Source: DATCMH01 sp036563505
Lineage (GTDB): Bacteria > Pseudomonadota > Alphaproteobacteria > Rhizobiales > Beijerinckiaceae
DNA length: 64,000 bases
Assembly (NCBI GenBank): GCA_036563505.1
Contig: DATCMH010000002.1
Location: 310,001-374,000 of the forward strand
Direction of reading: 5' to 3'
Part shown: positions 25,017 through 34,683 of the stretch, in pieces
Numbering within the stretch: position 1 is the stretch's first letter
Layout of the letters: the number at the start of each line of letters is the position of its first letter
Notes under the pieces: generated by a model
What the model saw: only the letters and a program-made list of their open reading frames with translations
Database searches by the model: none
What the model was told of the DNA's origin: nothing
Position numbers and translations under genes: made by a program

Positions 25017-25978
25017 CCCCGCGCCGCATCCTCGTCGTGAGCGCCTCGCCCCAGGCCCTCAACGTCAACAACCGATTGCCCGGCTATCTCGCGGCCGGCC
25101 TTCGCGAAGCCTTTCCCGACGCTGACACCGTGCTCGCGGCCTACGAGGCGGGGCGCCGGGCGGCGCTCGACCTGAACCCCGACCTCGCCGTGGTCTTCGG
25201 CTCCGTCATGCTCGACGAGACGGACTATCACCCGCTCGCCAACGCGGTGCGCCGGGGCGGCGGGCGGCTCGTCTTCTGGCTCCACGACGACCCTTACGAG
25301 TTCGACGCCCACACCCGCGTCGTGCCGCTCGCCGACGCGATCTTCACCAACGATCTGGCGAGCCTCGACGTCTACCCGCCCGTCCTGCCCGTGCATCATC
25401 TAGCCCTAGGCGCCTACCCCGCGGCCCACCACCGGCCGGTGACGGTGCGGGCCGGACCGGAACTCTTCTTCTGCGGTCATCTCTACGGGAACCGGCGGCG
25501 GCTTCTGGAGGAGATCGCGGCGCGGGTGCCGGACCTCGACCGCCGAGCGCTGTTCCTGGGCACCGGCGTACCGACAGGGGCGGTGCCCGGCTGGCAGGCG
25601 ATGACGGTCGCAAACGACGAGCTCGCCGGCTTCACCAACGCGGCGCTCGCGGTGATCAATGTCGGGCGCGACCACGACCTCGCCAACGCGCGCCTTCTGA
25701 TCCGCGCCTCGACGCCCGGTCCGCGCACTTTCGAAGCGGGGATGTCGGGCGCAGCGCAGATCGTCGTCGGCGACGGCTTCGAGATCGAGGATTTTTACGC
25801 GCCCGGTGCCGAGGTGCTCCTCGCCGACGGCGTCGAGGGCGTCATCGAGCACTGGGAACGGCTTGCCCGCGATCCGTCCGCGAGCCTCGCGATCGGGCGC
25901 GCGGCTCAAGATCGGACGCTTGCCGAGCACACCTATACCCACCGCGCGCGGCGCCTCGTGTCGCTGGCGATGGCGTGA
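25013..25978 (+). CDS. CgeB-like glycosyltransferase
   Basis: The 321-residue product parallels the N-terminal half of the preceding protein: RILVVSASPQALNVNNRLP, LVFWLHDDPYEFDAHTRVVPLADAIFTND, STPGPRTFEAGMSGAAQIVV and the HTYTHRARRLV terminus. These match CgeB-type glycosyltransferases (Glyco_trans_1_2 fold). The ATG overlaps the TGA of the preceding gene. The two genes therefore encode three transferase domains, two of them paralogous. Likely function is glycan assembly; the sugar and target are not visible. Confidence 0.75.
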   Translation: MTPRRILVVSASPQALNVNNRLPGYLAAGLREAFPDADTVLAAYEAGRRAALDLNPDLAVVFGSVMLDETDYHPLANAVRRGGGRLVFWLHDDPYEFDAHTRVVPLADAIFTNDLASLDVYPPVLPVHHLALGAYPAAHHRPVTVRAGPELFFCGHLYGNRRRLLEEIAARVPDLDRRALFLGTGVPTGAVPGWQAMTVANDELAGFTNAALAVINVGRDHDLANARLLIRASTPGPRTFEAGMSGAAQIVVGDGFEIEDFYAPGAEVLLADGVEGVIEHWERLARDPSASLAIGRAAQDRTLAEHTYTHRARRLVSLAMA

Positions 25979-26021
25979 TCCCCGGCCGCGATCCGGCGAA
26001 ACGAACTTTTTCTGCAGCCCC

Positions 26022-26048
26022 TGTCGAAATCGGCCAAGCTGGCGCGAC
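26022..26048 (+). promoter_or_regulatory. ECF42-type promoter of the DGPF operon
   Basis: TGTCGA (26022-26027), 17 bp, CGAC (26045-26048), 50 bp before the DGPF gene. Promoters of ECF42-group sigma factors are described as TGTCGA at -35 and CGA/TC at -10. The match, and the ECF42-like sigma gene next door, suggest autoregulation. Confidence 0.6.
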
Positions 26049-26098
26049 ACCACGACGGAAGCCTCGAAGCTTCCGCGACCAGCACAAGGGGACAGACC

Positions 26099-26455
26099 AT
26101 GCAGTACATGCTCATCGCCTACGAGACCGCCGCCGACTGCGCCCTGCGCGACGGCCCCGAGGCGCCGGCCTATTGGGGCGCCTGGATGGCCTATTCGAAA
26201 GCCGTGGCGGAATCCGGCATCATGATCGGCGGCAACGGGCTCGAGCCGCCGGCAACGGCCACCACCGTTCGCTTGCGCGACGGCCAGCGCCGTGTCCAGG
26301 ACGGGCCCTTCGCCGACACCAAGGAACAGCTCGGCGGCTACTTCATCGTCGAGGTGCCGGATCTCGACAAGGCGCTCGAATGGGCAGCCCGCATGCCCTG
26401 CGCCGCGACGGGCTCCGTCGAGGTGCGCCCGGTCCTGCCTCCGCCCCCGATGTGA
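26099..26455 (+). CDS. DGPF-domain (YCII-related) protein
   Basis: The 118-residue protein has the YCII-related fold: MQYMLIAYE start, helix, and the diagnostic VQDGPFADTKEQLGGYFIVEV with DGPF at 68-71. C-terminal LDKALEWAARMPCA follows. DGPF proteins are the usual neighbours and targets of ECF42 sigma factors; their biochemical role is unknown. It is separated by 11 bp from the sigma factor gene and sits behind an ECF42-type promoter, so it heads the operon. Confidence 0.85.
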   Translation: MQYMLIAYETAADCALRDGPEAPAYWGAWMAYSKAVAESGIMIGGNGLEPPATATTVRLRDGQRRVQDGPFADTKEQLGGYFIVEVPDLDKALEWAARMPCAATGSVEVRPVLPPPPM

Positions 26456-26466
26456 GGACTTGAGCC

Positions 26467-27711
26467 ATGCCGACGGCAGGGACGCGGGAAGCGGAGCGGA
26501 TCGCGCGGGAGGCTTACGGCCGCCTCGTCGCCCTCGCCGCGTCGCGCACCCGCGACCTCGCCGCGGCCGAGGACGCGATCGGCGACGCCCTCGTGGCGGC
26601 GCTCGCGCAATGGCCCCGCGACGGCGTGCCGGACAACCCGGAAGGCTGGCTCCTGGCGGTGGCGAAGCGCCGCCTCGCCGATCAGGCGCGCCGCGCCGCC
26701 GTGCGGGCCGCGGCCGCCGCGAGCCTCGCCGTCACCGCGGAACGCGAGAGCGAGGACGGCACCGTGATCATTCCCGATCAGCGCCTCGCCCTGCTCTTCG
26801 TCTGCGCCCATCCGGCGATCGACCCCGCGGCGCGCACGCCCCTCATGCTCCAGGCGGTGCTCGGCCTCGACGCCGCGCGGATCGCCTCCGCCTTTCTCGT
26901 CGCGCCGGCGGCGATGAGCCAGCGCCTCGTGCGGGCCAAGGCCAAGATCAAGGCTGCCGGCATCCCCTTCGCCGTTCCGGACCTCGCCGACGAGCCGGAG
27001 CGGCTCGAGGCGGTGCTCGCTGCGGTCTACGCCGCCTTCACGCTCGGCGGCGAAGGAGGCGGACCGGAGGGCAGCCCCGCCGACCTCGCGCAGGAGGCGA
27101 TCTGGCTCGCGCGCCTGCTCGCGCGGCTCTGCCCCGGGGAGCCGGAAGTGCTGGGGCTGCTTGCCCTCGTGCTCCACTGCGAGGCGCGCCGCCCCGCCCG
27201 GCGGGGGCCTGACGGCGCCTACGTGCGTCTCACCGACCAGGATCCGGCGCTCTGGAACGGCGCGCTGATCGGCGAGGCGGAAGCCGCATTGCGCGAGGCC
27301 TCCCGCCACGGACGTCCGGGGCGCACCCAGATCGAGGCCGCGATCCAATCCGCCCACGCGAGCCGGCGCCAGACGGGCCGGACGCCCTGGCCGGCGGTGG
27401 CCGGGCTCTACGCGGCCCTGCGCCGTCTCGCCCCGACGCTCGGGGCGGCCGTGGGGGAAGCGGCCGCGCTGCTTCAAGCTGAAGGGGCGTCGCGCGCGCT
27501 CGCCTGCCTCGATGCCCTCGACGAGGAGCGTGTCGCCACGTACCAGCCCTATTGGGCGGTGCGCGCCGAAGCCTTGCGGGGCGTTGGCCTGTGGAACGAG
27601 GCGCGAGCGGCTTACGAGCGGGCGATCGGGCTCACCGAGGACGAGGCCGTCCGGCGCTTCCTCGCCGCCGAGCGCGGGCGGAGCTTGAGACCGGAGGCCC
27701 TGCATGGCTGA
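26467..27711 (+). CDS. ECF RNA polymerase sigma factor, ECF42 group
   Basis: The 414-residue protein has sigma-2 (about 10-80; AYGRLVALAASRTRDLAAAEDAIGDAL) and sigma-4 (about 110-165; MSQRLVRAKAKIK) regions. A long C-terminal domain (about 175-414) with TPR-like helices follows, ending in YQPYWAVRAEALRGVGLWNEARAAYERAIGLT. That extra domain and the adjacent DGPF gene define the ECF42 group, which lacks a classical anti-sigma factor and is thought to be controlled through the C-terminus. Its stop overlaps the phosphoesterase start (ATGGCTGA), so the three genes form one operon. Confidence 0.85.
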   Translation: MPTAGTREAERIAREAYGRLVALAASRTRDLAAAEDAIGDALVAALAQWPRDGVPDNPEGWLLAVAKRRLADQARRAAVRAAAAASLAVTAERESEDGTVIIPDQRLALLFVCAHPAIDPAARTPLMLQAVLGLDAARIASAFLVAPAAMSQRLVRAKAKIKAAGIPFAVPDLADEPERLEAVLAAVYAAFTLGGEGGGPEGSPADLAQEAIWLARLLARLCPGEPEVLGLLALVLHCEARRPARRGPDGAYVRLTDQDPALWNGALIGEAEAALREASRHGRPGRTQIEAAIQSAHASRRQTGRTPWPAVAGLYAALRRLAPTLGAAVGEAAALLQAEGASRALACLDALDEERVATYQPYWAVRAEALRGVGLWNEARAAYERAIGLTEDEAVRRFLAAERGRSLRPEALHG

Positions 27712-29065
27712 CGGCTTCGCCGCGATCCCGGCCCTCGTTCCCCGCGGGCCGGGGCACCAATTCGTGCTCTACGGCGACGCCTGTTCCGGCGTACCGGGAG
27801 CGCCCCACGAGCGCACCTTCGCCGCCGTCAACGCCGTCCTGCGGCGCCTCGACCCGGGGCCGGAGTTTATCTTGTTCCCGGGCGACGAGATCATCGGGCT
27901 CTCGGCCGATCCGGACGTGCTGCGGGCGCAGTGGCGGCACTTCCACGACGTCGAGATGGCTTGGCTCGACCGGGCGCGCACGCCCTTTTACCCCTGCACC
28001 GCCAACCACACCGCCTACGATGCGGCGAGCGAGGCCGTGTTCCGCGCGGCCTACGACCTACCCCGCAACGGTCCGCCGGGCCAGGAGGGCCTCGCCTATT
28101 GGGTGCGGCGGGGCGACCTTCTTCTCATCGTGACGCACACGCTGTGGTCGGGGCTCGGCGGCGAGGGCCATGTCGAGACCGAGTGGCTCGATACCACGCT
28201 CAAGGCCCATGCGGATGCGCGCCACACGCTCGTGATGGGGCACCACCCGGTTTACCCGGTGAACGGTTTCGCCGGAGCCTACCAGCGCACGATCGGGCCG
28301 GAACATGCCAAGAGATTCTGGGACGTGCTCGTCGCCCACGGCGTACTGGCGTATCTCTGCAGCCACATCCTCGCCTACGACGTCCAGGTTCACCGGGGCG
28401 TCCTGCAGATCACGACGGCGGGGGCCGGCACGGCGCACCGCATGCCGGAGGGGATCGAGTACCTGCACCTCGTCCAGGCCGCGCTCGATGGAGAAGGCCT
28501 GCGCTGTCAGGTAATCGATGACACGGGCCGGGTGCGCGAGCGCCTGTCCTGGCCCCTCGCCGAACCAAGGGATTGGCGCCTGCTGCCGCTCGGAGCCGTG
28601 GAGGCTCCGGTCTCTGGACCGGCTGACGACGAGCGGGTCGTGTTCCTGCGCCTCCGAGGCCGGACCGCGGCGCAGGCCGGGGCGGCGCAGACCGTCCTGT
28701 CGCTTCAAGACCCCGGCGAGGCGGTGCTCGCGCCCTTGTGGATCGGGTTGGCCGGTCCGGAGCAGCGCCTCATCGCCGTGCTGGGCCCGCAGGCCGGCCG
28801 CTCGCCGGGCACCTGGATCGGTCCGGCGCTCGCGCCGGACACGTCCTTCGACTTCACCTTGGCGCTACATGCCGGGCTCGGCCCGGGTGGCCTCCTGCTG
28901 CGCGAGGGTGAGGACGGGCCGTGGTCGTCGCTGCAGGGGGCCGCGGCCTGGGGACTCGAACGCCTGGTCTGGCCGGCGGCCTGGAGCCTCGGTCACGGCC
29001 AGCACGGGCCGGACGACCGGCCTTTCTCGGGCGCAGAACTCTCGGTCGCCGTCGCGAAGGGCTGA
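27704..29065 (+). CDS. Calcineurin-like metallophosphoesterase with C-terminal lectin-like part
   Basis: The 453-residue protein has a metallophosphoesterase core (about 18-245): Asp 25 in YGDA, Asp 61 in PGDE, Asn 101-His 102 (ANH), and GHHPVYP at 179-185. The usual final GHxH is SHIL here (His 221), so the second His is missing. The C-terminal part (about 300-440) is beta-rich and resembles a concanavalin/LamG-like sandwich, but weakly. No signal peptide is visible. It overlaps the sigma factor gene by 8 bp and is the last gene of that operon. The substrate is unknown. Confidence 0.7.
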   Translation: MADGFAAIPALVPRGPGHQFVLYGDACSGVPGAPHERTFAAVNAVLRRLDPGPEFILFPGDEIIGLSADPDVLRAQWRHFHDVEMAWLDRARTPFYPCTANHTAYDAASEAVFRAAYDLPRNGPPGQEGLAYWVRRGDLLLIVTHTLWSGLGGEGHVETEWLDTTLKAHADARHTLVMGHHPVYPVNGFAGAYQRTIGPEHAKRFWDVLVAHGVLAYLCSHILAYDVQVHRGVLQITTAGAGTAHRMPEGIEYLHLVQAALDGEGLRCQVIDDTGRVRERLSWPLAEPRDWRLLPLGAVEAPVSGPADDERVVFLRLRGRTAAQAGAAQTVLSLQDPGEAVLAPLWIGLAGPEQRLIAVLGPQAGRSPGTWIGPALAPDTSFDFTLALHAGLGPGGLLLREGEDGPWSSLQGAAAWGLERLVWPAAWSLGHGQHGPDDRPFSGAELSVAVAKG

Positions 29066-29069
29066 GGCG

Positions 29070-29351
29070 TCAGCCCGTGTGGACCAGGCGCAGGGCCGGA
29101 CGGGCAGCGCCGGTGCGCAGCGTCACGTGAACGAAGCCGTCGTCCACCGGTCCCTCGACGACGCGGTAGCCGAGCTTCTCGGCCAGCGACCGGGCCTGCT
29201 CCAGGTTCCCTTGAGCAATCCAGCGGTCGAACTCGCGGGTGCCGAGATCCATGAGCACGGCGAGCGCGCCGATCTCGACGCCCTGGTCGAACTGCTCGCT
29301 GCGGTTCGGGAAGCGGAGGCGAAGCCCATCCGCGATCGTGATGTGACGCAT
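29070..29351 (-). CDS. Hypothetical conserved-type small protein
   Basis: The 93-residue product (MRHITIADGLRLRFPNRSEQ...) has a compact alpha/beta pattern: GVEIGALAVLMDLGTREFDRWIAQGNLEQARSLAEKLGYRVVEG and a C-terminal strand TLRTGAARPALRLVH. I do not recognise a named domain, though similar short proteins occur in Hyphomicrobiales. The ATG at 29351 is preferred because the pattern begins there; an upstream ATG at 29402 would add 17 residues. It converges on the metallophosphoesterase gene with a 4-bp gap. Confidence 0.65.
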   Translation of the reverse strand: MRHITIADGLRLRFPNRSEQFDQGVEIGALAVLMDLGTREFDRWIAQGNLEQARSLAEKLGYRVVEGPVDDGFVHVTLRTGAARPALRLVHTG

Positions 29352-29453
29352 CGTTATGTCTGCCCCAGGCCGTTTCGGCGCTGTTTTGTTGCGTTCTATC
29401 ACAGCGCGCGACTGGTTAACGAGGGCTTAACGCCTGCACCCTTCGTCGCAAGG

Positions 29454-29517
29454 CCTGGAGCGTTTTCGAGCGAGGTGAGCACCGGCTCGCGTCAAGAAAA
29501 CGCGTACCATCAACTCT
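29454..29517. repeat. Hyphomicrobiales-type intergenic repeat with GCGTTTTC/GAAAACGC stem
   Basis: GGAGCGTTTTCGAGCGAGG...CTCGCGTCAAGAAAACGC carries a perfect 8-bp outer stem (29460-29467 with 29496-29503) and an inner GAGC..GCTC-type stem. Its wording resembles a repeat that I recall from many rhizobial and Methylobacterium intergenic regions. It follows the ghrA stop and may act as a 3' hairpin. Confidence 0.5.
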
Positions 29518-30453
29518 AGTAGCCTCGGGCTCGATCGACCTGGTGCAGCAGGGGCTCGCCCCGTTCCAGGGCGGCGATCTGACCCGCGATGAGGGCGCCG
29601 ACCGCTTCCGGCGCGCTCATCGCGGCATTGTGCGGCGTCACCGTGACCCGCGGATGGGTCCAGAGGCCTGAGTCGCTAGGCAGGGGCTCCCGCTCGAACA
29701 CGTCGAGGGTCGCAGCCTTGAGGGTGCCATCATCGAGCGCCGCGAGGATGTCGCCCTCGACCTGGAGCCCGCCGCGGCCGGCATTGATCAGCACCGGCCC
29801 GCCCAGGCGCCCGTCGCGGGCCAGCCCTGCGAAGAGATCGCGGTTCAGGATCCCGCGAGTCTGTGGCGTCAGCGGGAGGAGGCAGACCAGGATATCCGTG
29901 CGGGCGAGGAAGGGCTCCAGGCCGTCTTGACCCGAGAAGGTCGAGAACGGCGCTTTTGCCGGCGAGCGGCTCCAGCCGGCGACGTCGAAGCCCATCACCT
30001 GGAGCTTGTGGGCCGCGTCGCGCCCGAGCTCGCCCAGGCCCAGCACGCCGACGCGAAGCTCCCGGGCAGCGGGCTGGAAATCGTCGTCGTCCCACAGCTT
30101 CTCGCGCTGCTGCGCGTCCCAGCGCCGCTGCTGGCGCAGGTGCATCAGGCAGTGCAGGACCACGTACTCGCTCATGCGGGTCGTGAGATCCGGGTCGACG
30201 ACCCGGGCGATCGGCACGTCCGGCAGGCGCGGGTCGGCGAGGATGTGGTCGACGCCAGCCCCGAGGGAGAAGATGGCACCTAAGTTCGGCAGGTCGGCGA
30301 GGCTGCCGTGAGGGTGGCGCCACGAAAGGGCGTAGCGCACGGCGGCCTTGTCGAAGGGTTCCGCGAGGGTCACGACCGGCCTCGCGGGCAGGAGGCGGCG
30401 CATGCGCTCGACCCAGAGCCCGGTGTCCCAGCCCTGGAGGGCGATGAGGATCG

Positions 30454-30457
<4 letters not shown>
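29516..30457 (-). CDS. ghrA: Glyoxylate/hydroxypyruvate reductase A-like 2-hydroxyacid dehydrogenase
   Basis: The 313-residue NAD(P)-dependent dehydrogenase has GLGELGRDAAHKLQVMGFDVAGWSRSP (nucleotide-binding turn near residue 142), the catalytic Arg in INAGRGGL, Glu in DVFEREPLP and His in TPHNAAMSAPEA. GhrA reduces glyoxylate and hydroxypyruvate. Its ATG overlaps the deoA stop by four bases, making it the last gene of the nucleoside operon. There it could process 2-carbon products of deoxyribose breakdown; that link is inferred. Confidence 0.85.
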
Positions 30458-31779
<1,322 letters not shown>

Positions 31780-31786
31780 GATGATC

Positions 31787-32551
31787 CTAGTAGACGCCGA
31801 CGGTGGTCGAGCCCGGCTCGCGGCCGTCGATCGCGGCGATGAGCGCGTCGTAGAGCCCGCTGGCCCCGAAGCGGAAGGTTTTGGGGGTCGCCCAGGCCGG
31901 CCCCATGACCTCGTCGGCGAGCGCCAGATAGCCCGCTGCGTCGGCGAGCGTGCGAATGCCGCCCGAGGGCTTGAGGCCGACAGGCCGGCCGGCGGTCTTG
32001 ATCGCGTCGAGCATGGTCCTTGCGGCCGGCAGCGTCGCCGAGACCGGGATCTTGCCGGTCGAGGTCTTGATGAAGTCGGCGCCGCCCTCGATGGCGAGCC
32101 GGCTCGCGGCGGCGATGCGCTCGTGCGTTTCCAGCGCCCCGGTCTCGAGGATCACCTTGAGGGTGCGGCCCTGGTCGACCACGTCCCGGACCGCGAGCAC
32201 CATGTCGGCAGCCGCGGCGACGTCGCCGGCGAGGAAGGCCGCGTAGGGCAGGACGAGGTCGATCTCCTGGGCGCCGTCCCCCAGCGCCTCGCCGATGTCG
32301 TCGAGGACGCGGTCGATGTCGTCGGTTCCTTGCGGAAAATTCACGACGGTGGCGATCCGCACCGGACTGTCGCGCAGGGCGTCGCGCGCCCGGCTCACGA
32401 ATTGCGGCCAGAGGCACACGGCCGCCACCGGGCCGCGCGGGTCCAGGGCCTTGGCGCAGAGCGCGTCGGTGCCGCGATCCGAGCAGGTCTCGGTGAGATC
32501 GGTGAGGTCGAGAAGGCGCAGCGCCCGGAGGGCGAGATCGCGCTCAGACAT
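31787..32551 (-). CDS. deoC: Deoxyribose-phosphate aldolase
   Basis: The 254-residue TIM-barrel aldolase has the Schiff-base lysine motif GGADFIKTSTGKIPVSATLPAAR, the second lysine in VGLKPSGGIRT, and the phosphate-binding C-terminus GASGLYDALIA. It splits deoxyribose-5-phosphate into glyceraldehyde-3-phosphate and acetaldehyde. Its start overlaps the PNP stop by 8 bp. The product joins central metabolism. Confidence 0.92.
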   Translation of the reverse strand: MSERDLALRALRLLDLTDLTETCSDRGTDALCAKALDPRGPVAAVCLWPQFVSRARDALRDSPVRIATVVNFPQGTDDIDRVLDDIGEALGDGAQEIDLVLPYAAFLAGDVAAAADMVLAVRDVVDQGRTLKVILETGALETHERIAAASRLAIEGGADFIKTSTGKIPVSATLPAARTMLDAIKTAGRPVGLKPSGGIRTLADAAGYLALADEVMGPAWATPKTFRFGASGLYDALIAAIDGREPGSTTVGVY

Positions 32552-33362
32552 CGTCGAGCCCCGCGATGAAGGTGCGGATGAGGCGGCGCAACCCTAAGGC
32601 CGCGCTCGATGCGGTGTCCTTCGTCTCCTTGTGGGAGGGGGACGCGCCGCCGATCCCGGCCGCCATGTTGGTGACGACGGACACCGCGACGAGCTTGAGC
32701 CCGAAATAGCGGGCGAGGATCACCTCCGGCACCGTCGACATGCCCACGAGATCGGCGCCCAGCGTCCGGGCCATGCGGATTTCCGCCGGCGTCTCGAAGC
32801 TCGGGCCGGAGAACCACATGTAGACGCCCTCATGAAGGGTGACGCCGGCGGCGGCGCCGGCGAGGCGCATCTTCTTGCGCAGGCGCTCGTCGTAGGCCGC
32901 GGTCATCGAGACGAAGCGCTTCTCGGTCCGATCGCCGAGCAGCGGGCTTACCCCCGAGAAGTTGATGTGATCGGACACGACGACGAGGCTCGGCGGCCGG
33001 ATGTCGAGCTTGGTCGAACCCGCGGCGTTGGTGAGGAGGAGGGGCGGTCCGCCCAAAGCCGCCACCACCCCGATCGGCACCCGCATCGCGCCGGCGTCGC
33101 CCGTCTCGTAATAGTGGGAGCGGCCCTGGAAGATCAGGACTCGCTTGCGCTCCATGCGCCCGGCGATGAGCGTGCCCGCGTGCCCCGAAACGCCGCTTTC
33201 CGGGAAATGCGGGATCTCAGCATAGGGCAGGCTGACGGCCTCCTCGAGGTCGTCGGCGAGGCGGCCGAGCCCGGTGCCGAGCACCATGGCACAGTCGAAC
33301 CGCCCGTCGAAGCCGCGGCTGCGGAGGAACTCCGCCGCTTCCTGCATCGAGTCGTCGATCAT
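32544..33362 (-). CDS. Purine-nucleoside phosphorylase, trimeric PunA type
   Basis: The 272-residue enzyme shows the PNP/MTAP family motifs AMVLGTGLGRLADDLE, FQGRSHYYE, LLLTNAAGSTKLDIRPPSLVVVSDHINF, GPSFETPAEIRMARTLGADLVGMSTVPEVILAR and VVTNMAAGI. This is the trimeric type of high-molecular-weight PNP, not the hexameric DeoD. It phosphorolyses inosine, guanosine and deoxyguanosine. It overlaps cdd by 4 bp (ATGA) and deoC by 8 bp, so translation is coupled through the whole block. Confidence 0.88.
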   Translation of the reverse strand: MIDDSMQEAAEFLRSRGFDGRFDCAMVLGTGLGRLADDLEEAVSLPYAEIPHFPESGVSGHAGTLIAGRMERKRVLIFQGRSHYYETGDAGAMRVPIGVVAALGGPPLLLTNAAGSTKLDIRPPSLVVVSDHINFSGVSPLLGDRTEKRFVSMTAAYDERLRKKMRLAGAAAGVTLHEGVYMWFSGPSFETPAEIRMARTLGADLVGMSTVPEVILARYFGLKLVAVSVVTNMAAGIGGASPSHKETKDTASSAALGLRRLIRTFIAGLDDV

Positions 33363-33775
33363 CTACCCTGCCCCTTTCGGGCCAAATTGTCCGGTCCAAA
33401 GGAGAAGGGCAACAGCTCTTCCAGGGTGAAGCTGCGCCGCACGCCGTCGGGTCCCGCGATGTGGATCGGGGTGTCGGGCGCGGCGAACTCGCGGATGCGC
33501 TGGCGGCAGCCGCCGCAGGGCGTGACGAGCCCCTCCCCGCCGCCGACCACCAGGACGGCGCGAATGCGCCGCTCGCCCGCGGCCACCATGGCGGCGATCG
33601 CGCCCGTCTCCGCGCAATTGCCTTCCGGGTAGGCGGCGCTCTCGACGTTGCAGCCGGCATAGACCGTTCCGCCCTCCGAGAGCACGGCGGCGCCCACCGG
33701 AAAGCCGGAATAGGGCGCGTGCGCGCGGGAGCGGGCGAGGCTGGCGGCCTCGAACAGGGCATCGAGATCGGCCAT
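33359..33775 (-). CDS. cdd: Cytidine deaminase
   Basis: The 138-residue protein has the full deaminase signature: HAPYSGFPVGAAVL, GCNVESAAYPEGNCAETGAI (Cys 54 zinc ligand and Glu 56 proton shuttle) and PCGGCRQ (Cys 87 and Cys 90). It converts cytidine or deoxycytidine to uridine forms. It overlaps PNP by four bases and the permease stop by one base. It follows the ABC permease directly in the operon, typical of nucleoside import clusters. Confidence 0.92.
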   Translation of the reverse strand: MADLDALFEAASLARSRAHAPYSGFPVGAAVLSEGGTVYAGCNVESAAYPEGNCAETGAIAAMVAAGERRIRAVLVVGGGEGLVTPCGGCRQRIREFAAPDTPIHIAGPDGVRRSFTLEELLPFSFGPDNLARKGQGR

Positions 33776-34680
33776 CAGCGCTCTTTGACGTAGGGGATCC
33801 CGGCGGCCCGGGGCGGGATGGCGCGGCCGACGACGCCGGCAAGCAGGATCACCGTGAGAAGGTAAGGCAAGGCCTGGATCGCCTGGACAGGCACCTGACC
33901 GATCCCGGGCAGGGAAACGCCTTGCAAGCGGATCGCCGCGGCGTCGAGCAGGCCGAACAGGAAGCAGGCGCCGAGCGCCGGCCAGGCCCGCCACTTGGCG
34001 AAGATCAGGGCAGCGAGCGCGATGAAGCCCTTGCCGGCCGTCATGTTGGGCAGGAACCCCGCCGATTGCGACACGGCGAGGTAGGTGCCGCCCAGCCCGC
34101 ACAGGAGCCCCGCGAGGATCACCGCCGCGTAGCGAAGGCCCGTGACGGAGATGCCCGCGGTGTCGACCGCGGCGGGGTTCTCGCCGACCGCCCGCAGGCG
34201 CAGGCCGAAGCGCGTATAGGCGAGAACCCACCAGGTCACGGGCACCGCGGCGAGCGTGAGGTAGACGAGGGCCGAGTGTCCGAAGGCGAGGCTCTCGAAG
34301 CGAGAGGCACCCTCCAGAGGCGGCGTGCGCCCACCCTGGCCGTACCAGGCGTTGCCGACGATGGCGGTGAGCCCCGCGGCCAGCATGTTGATGGCGACCC
34401 CCGACACGATCTGGTTGCCGCGCTGGGAGATGGAGGCGAAGCCATGGACGAGGGCGAACGCGATCGCGCCGAAGCATCCGGCCGCGAGCCCGATCCAGGC
34501 CGAGCCTGAATGATGCGCCGCCGCGGCCGCGGCGAAAGCCGCCACCAGCATCTTGCCCTCGAGGCCGATGTCCACGACGCCCGCGCGCTCGGACCACAGC
34601 CCGGCGAGACAGGCGGCGAGCAGCGGGATCGACAGGCGCAGGCTCGAGTCCAGGACCGTGACGAGGGCCGAGAGGTCCAT
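33775..34680 (-). CDS. ABC transporter permease, nucleoside type (second permease)
   Basis: The 301-residue hydrophobic protein has eight to nine membrane helices and the sequences SLRLSIPLLAACLAGLWSERAGVVDIGLEGKMLVAAF and NQIVSGVAINMLAAGLTA, which belong to the BMP-family-associated nucleoside permeases (NupQ/YufQ-like). It pairs with the permease encoded 3 bp upstream and with the two-domain ATPase. The AGIPYVKER end is typical. It is adjacent to cdd with a 1-bp overlap. Confidence 0.88.
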   Translation of the reverse strand: MDLSALVTVLDSSLRLSIPLLAACLAGLWSERAGVVDIGLEGKMLVAAFAAAAAAHHSGSAWIGLAAGCFGAIAFALVHGFASISQRGNQIVSGVAINMLAAGLTAIVGNAWYGQGGRTPPLEGASRFESLAFGHSALVYLTLAAVPVTWWVLAYTRFGLRLRAVGENPAAVDTAGISVTGLRYAAVILAGLLCGLGGTYLAVSQSAGFLPNMTAGKGFIALAALIFAKWRAWPALGACFLFGLLDAAAIRLQGVSLPGIGQVPVQAIQALPYLLTVILLAGVVGRAIPPRAAGIPYVKER

Positions 34681-34683
34681 TGC

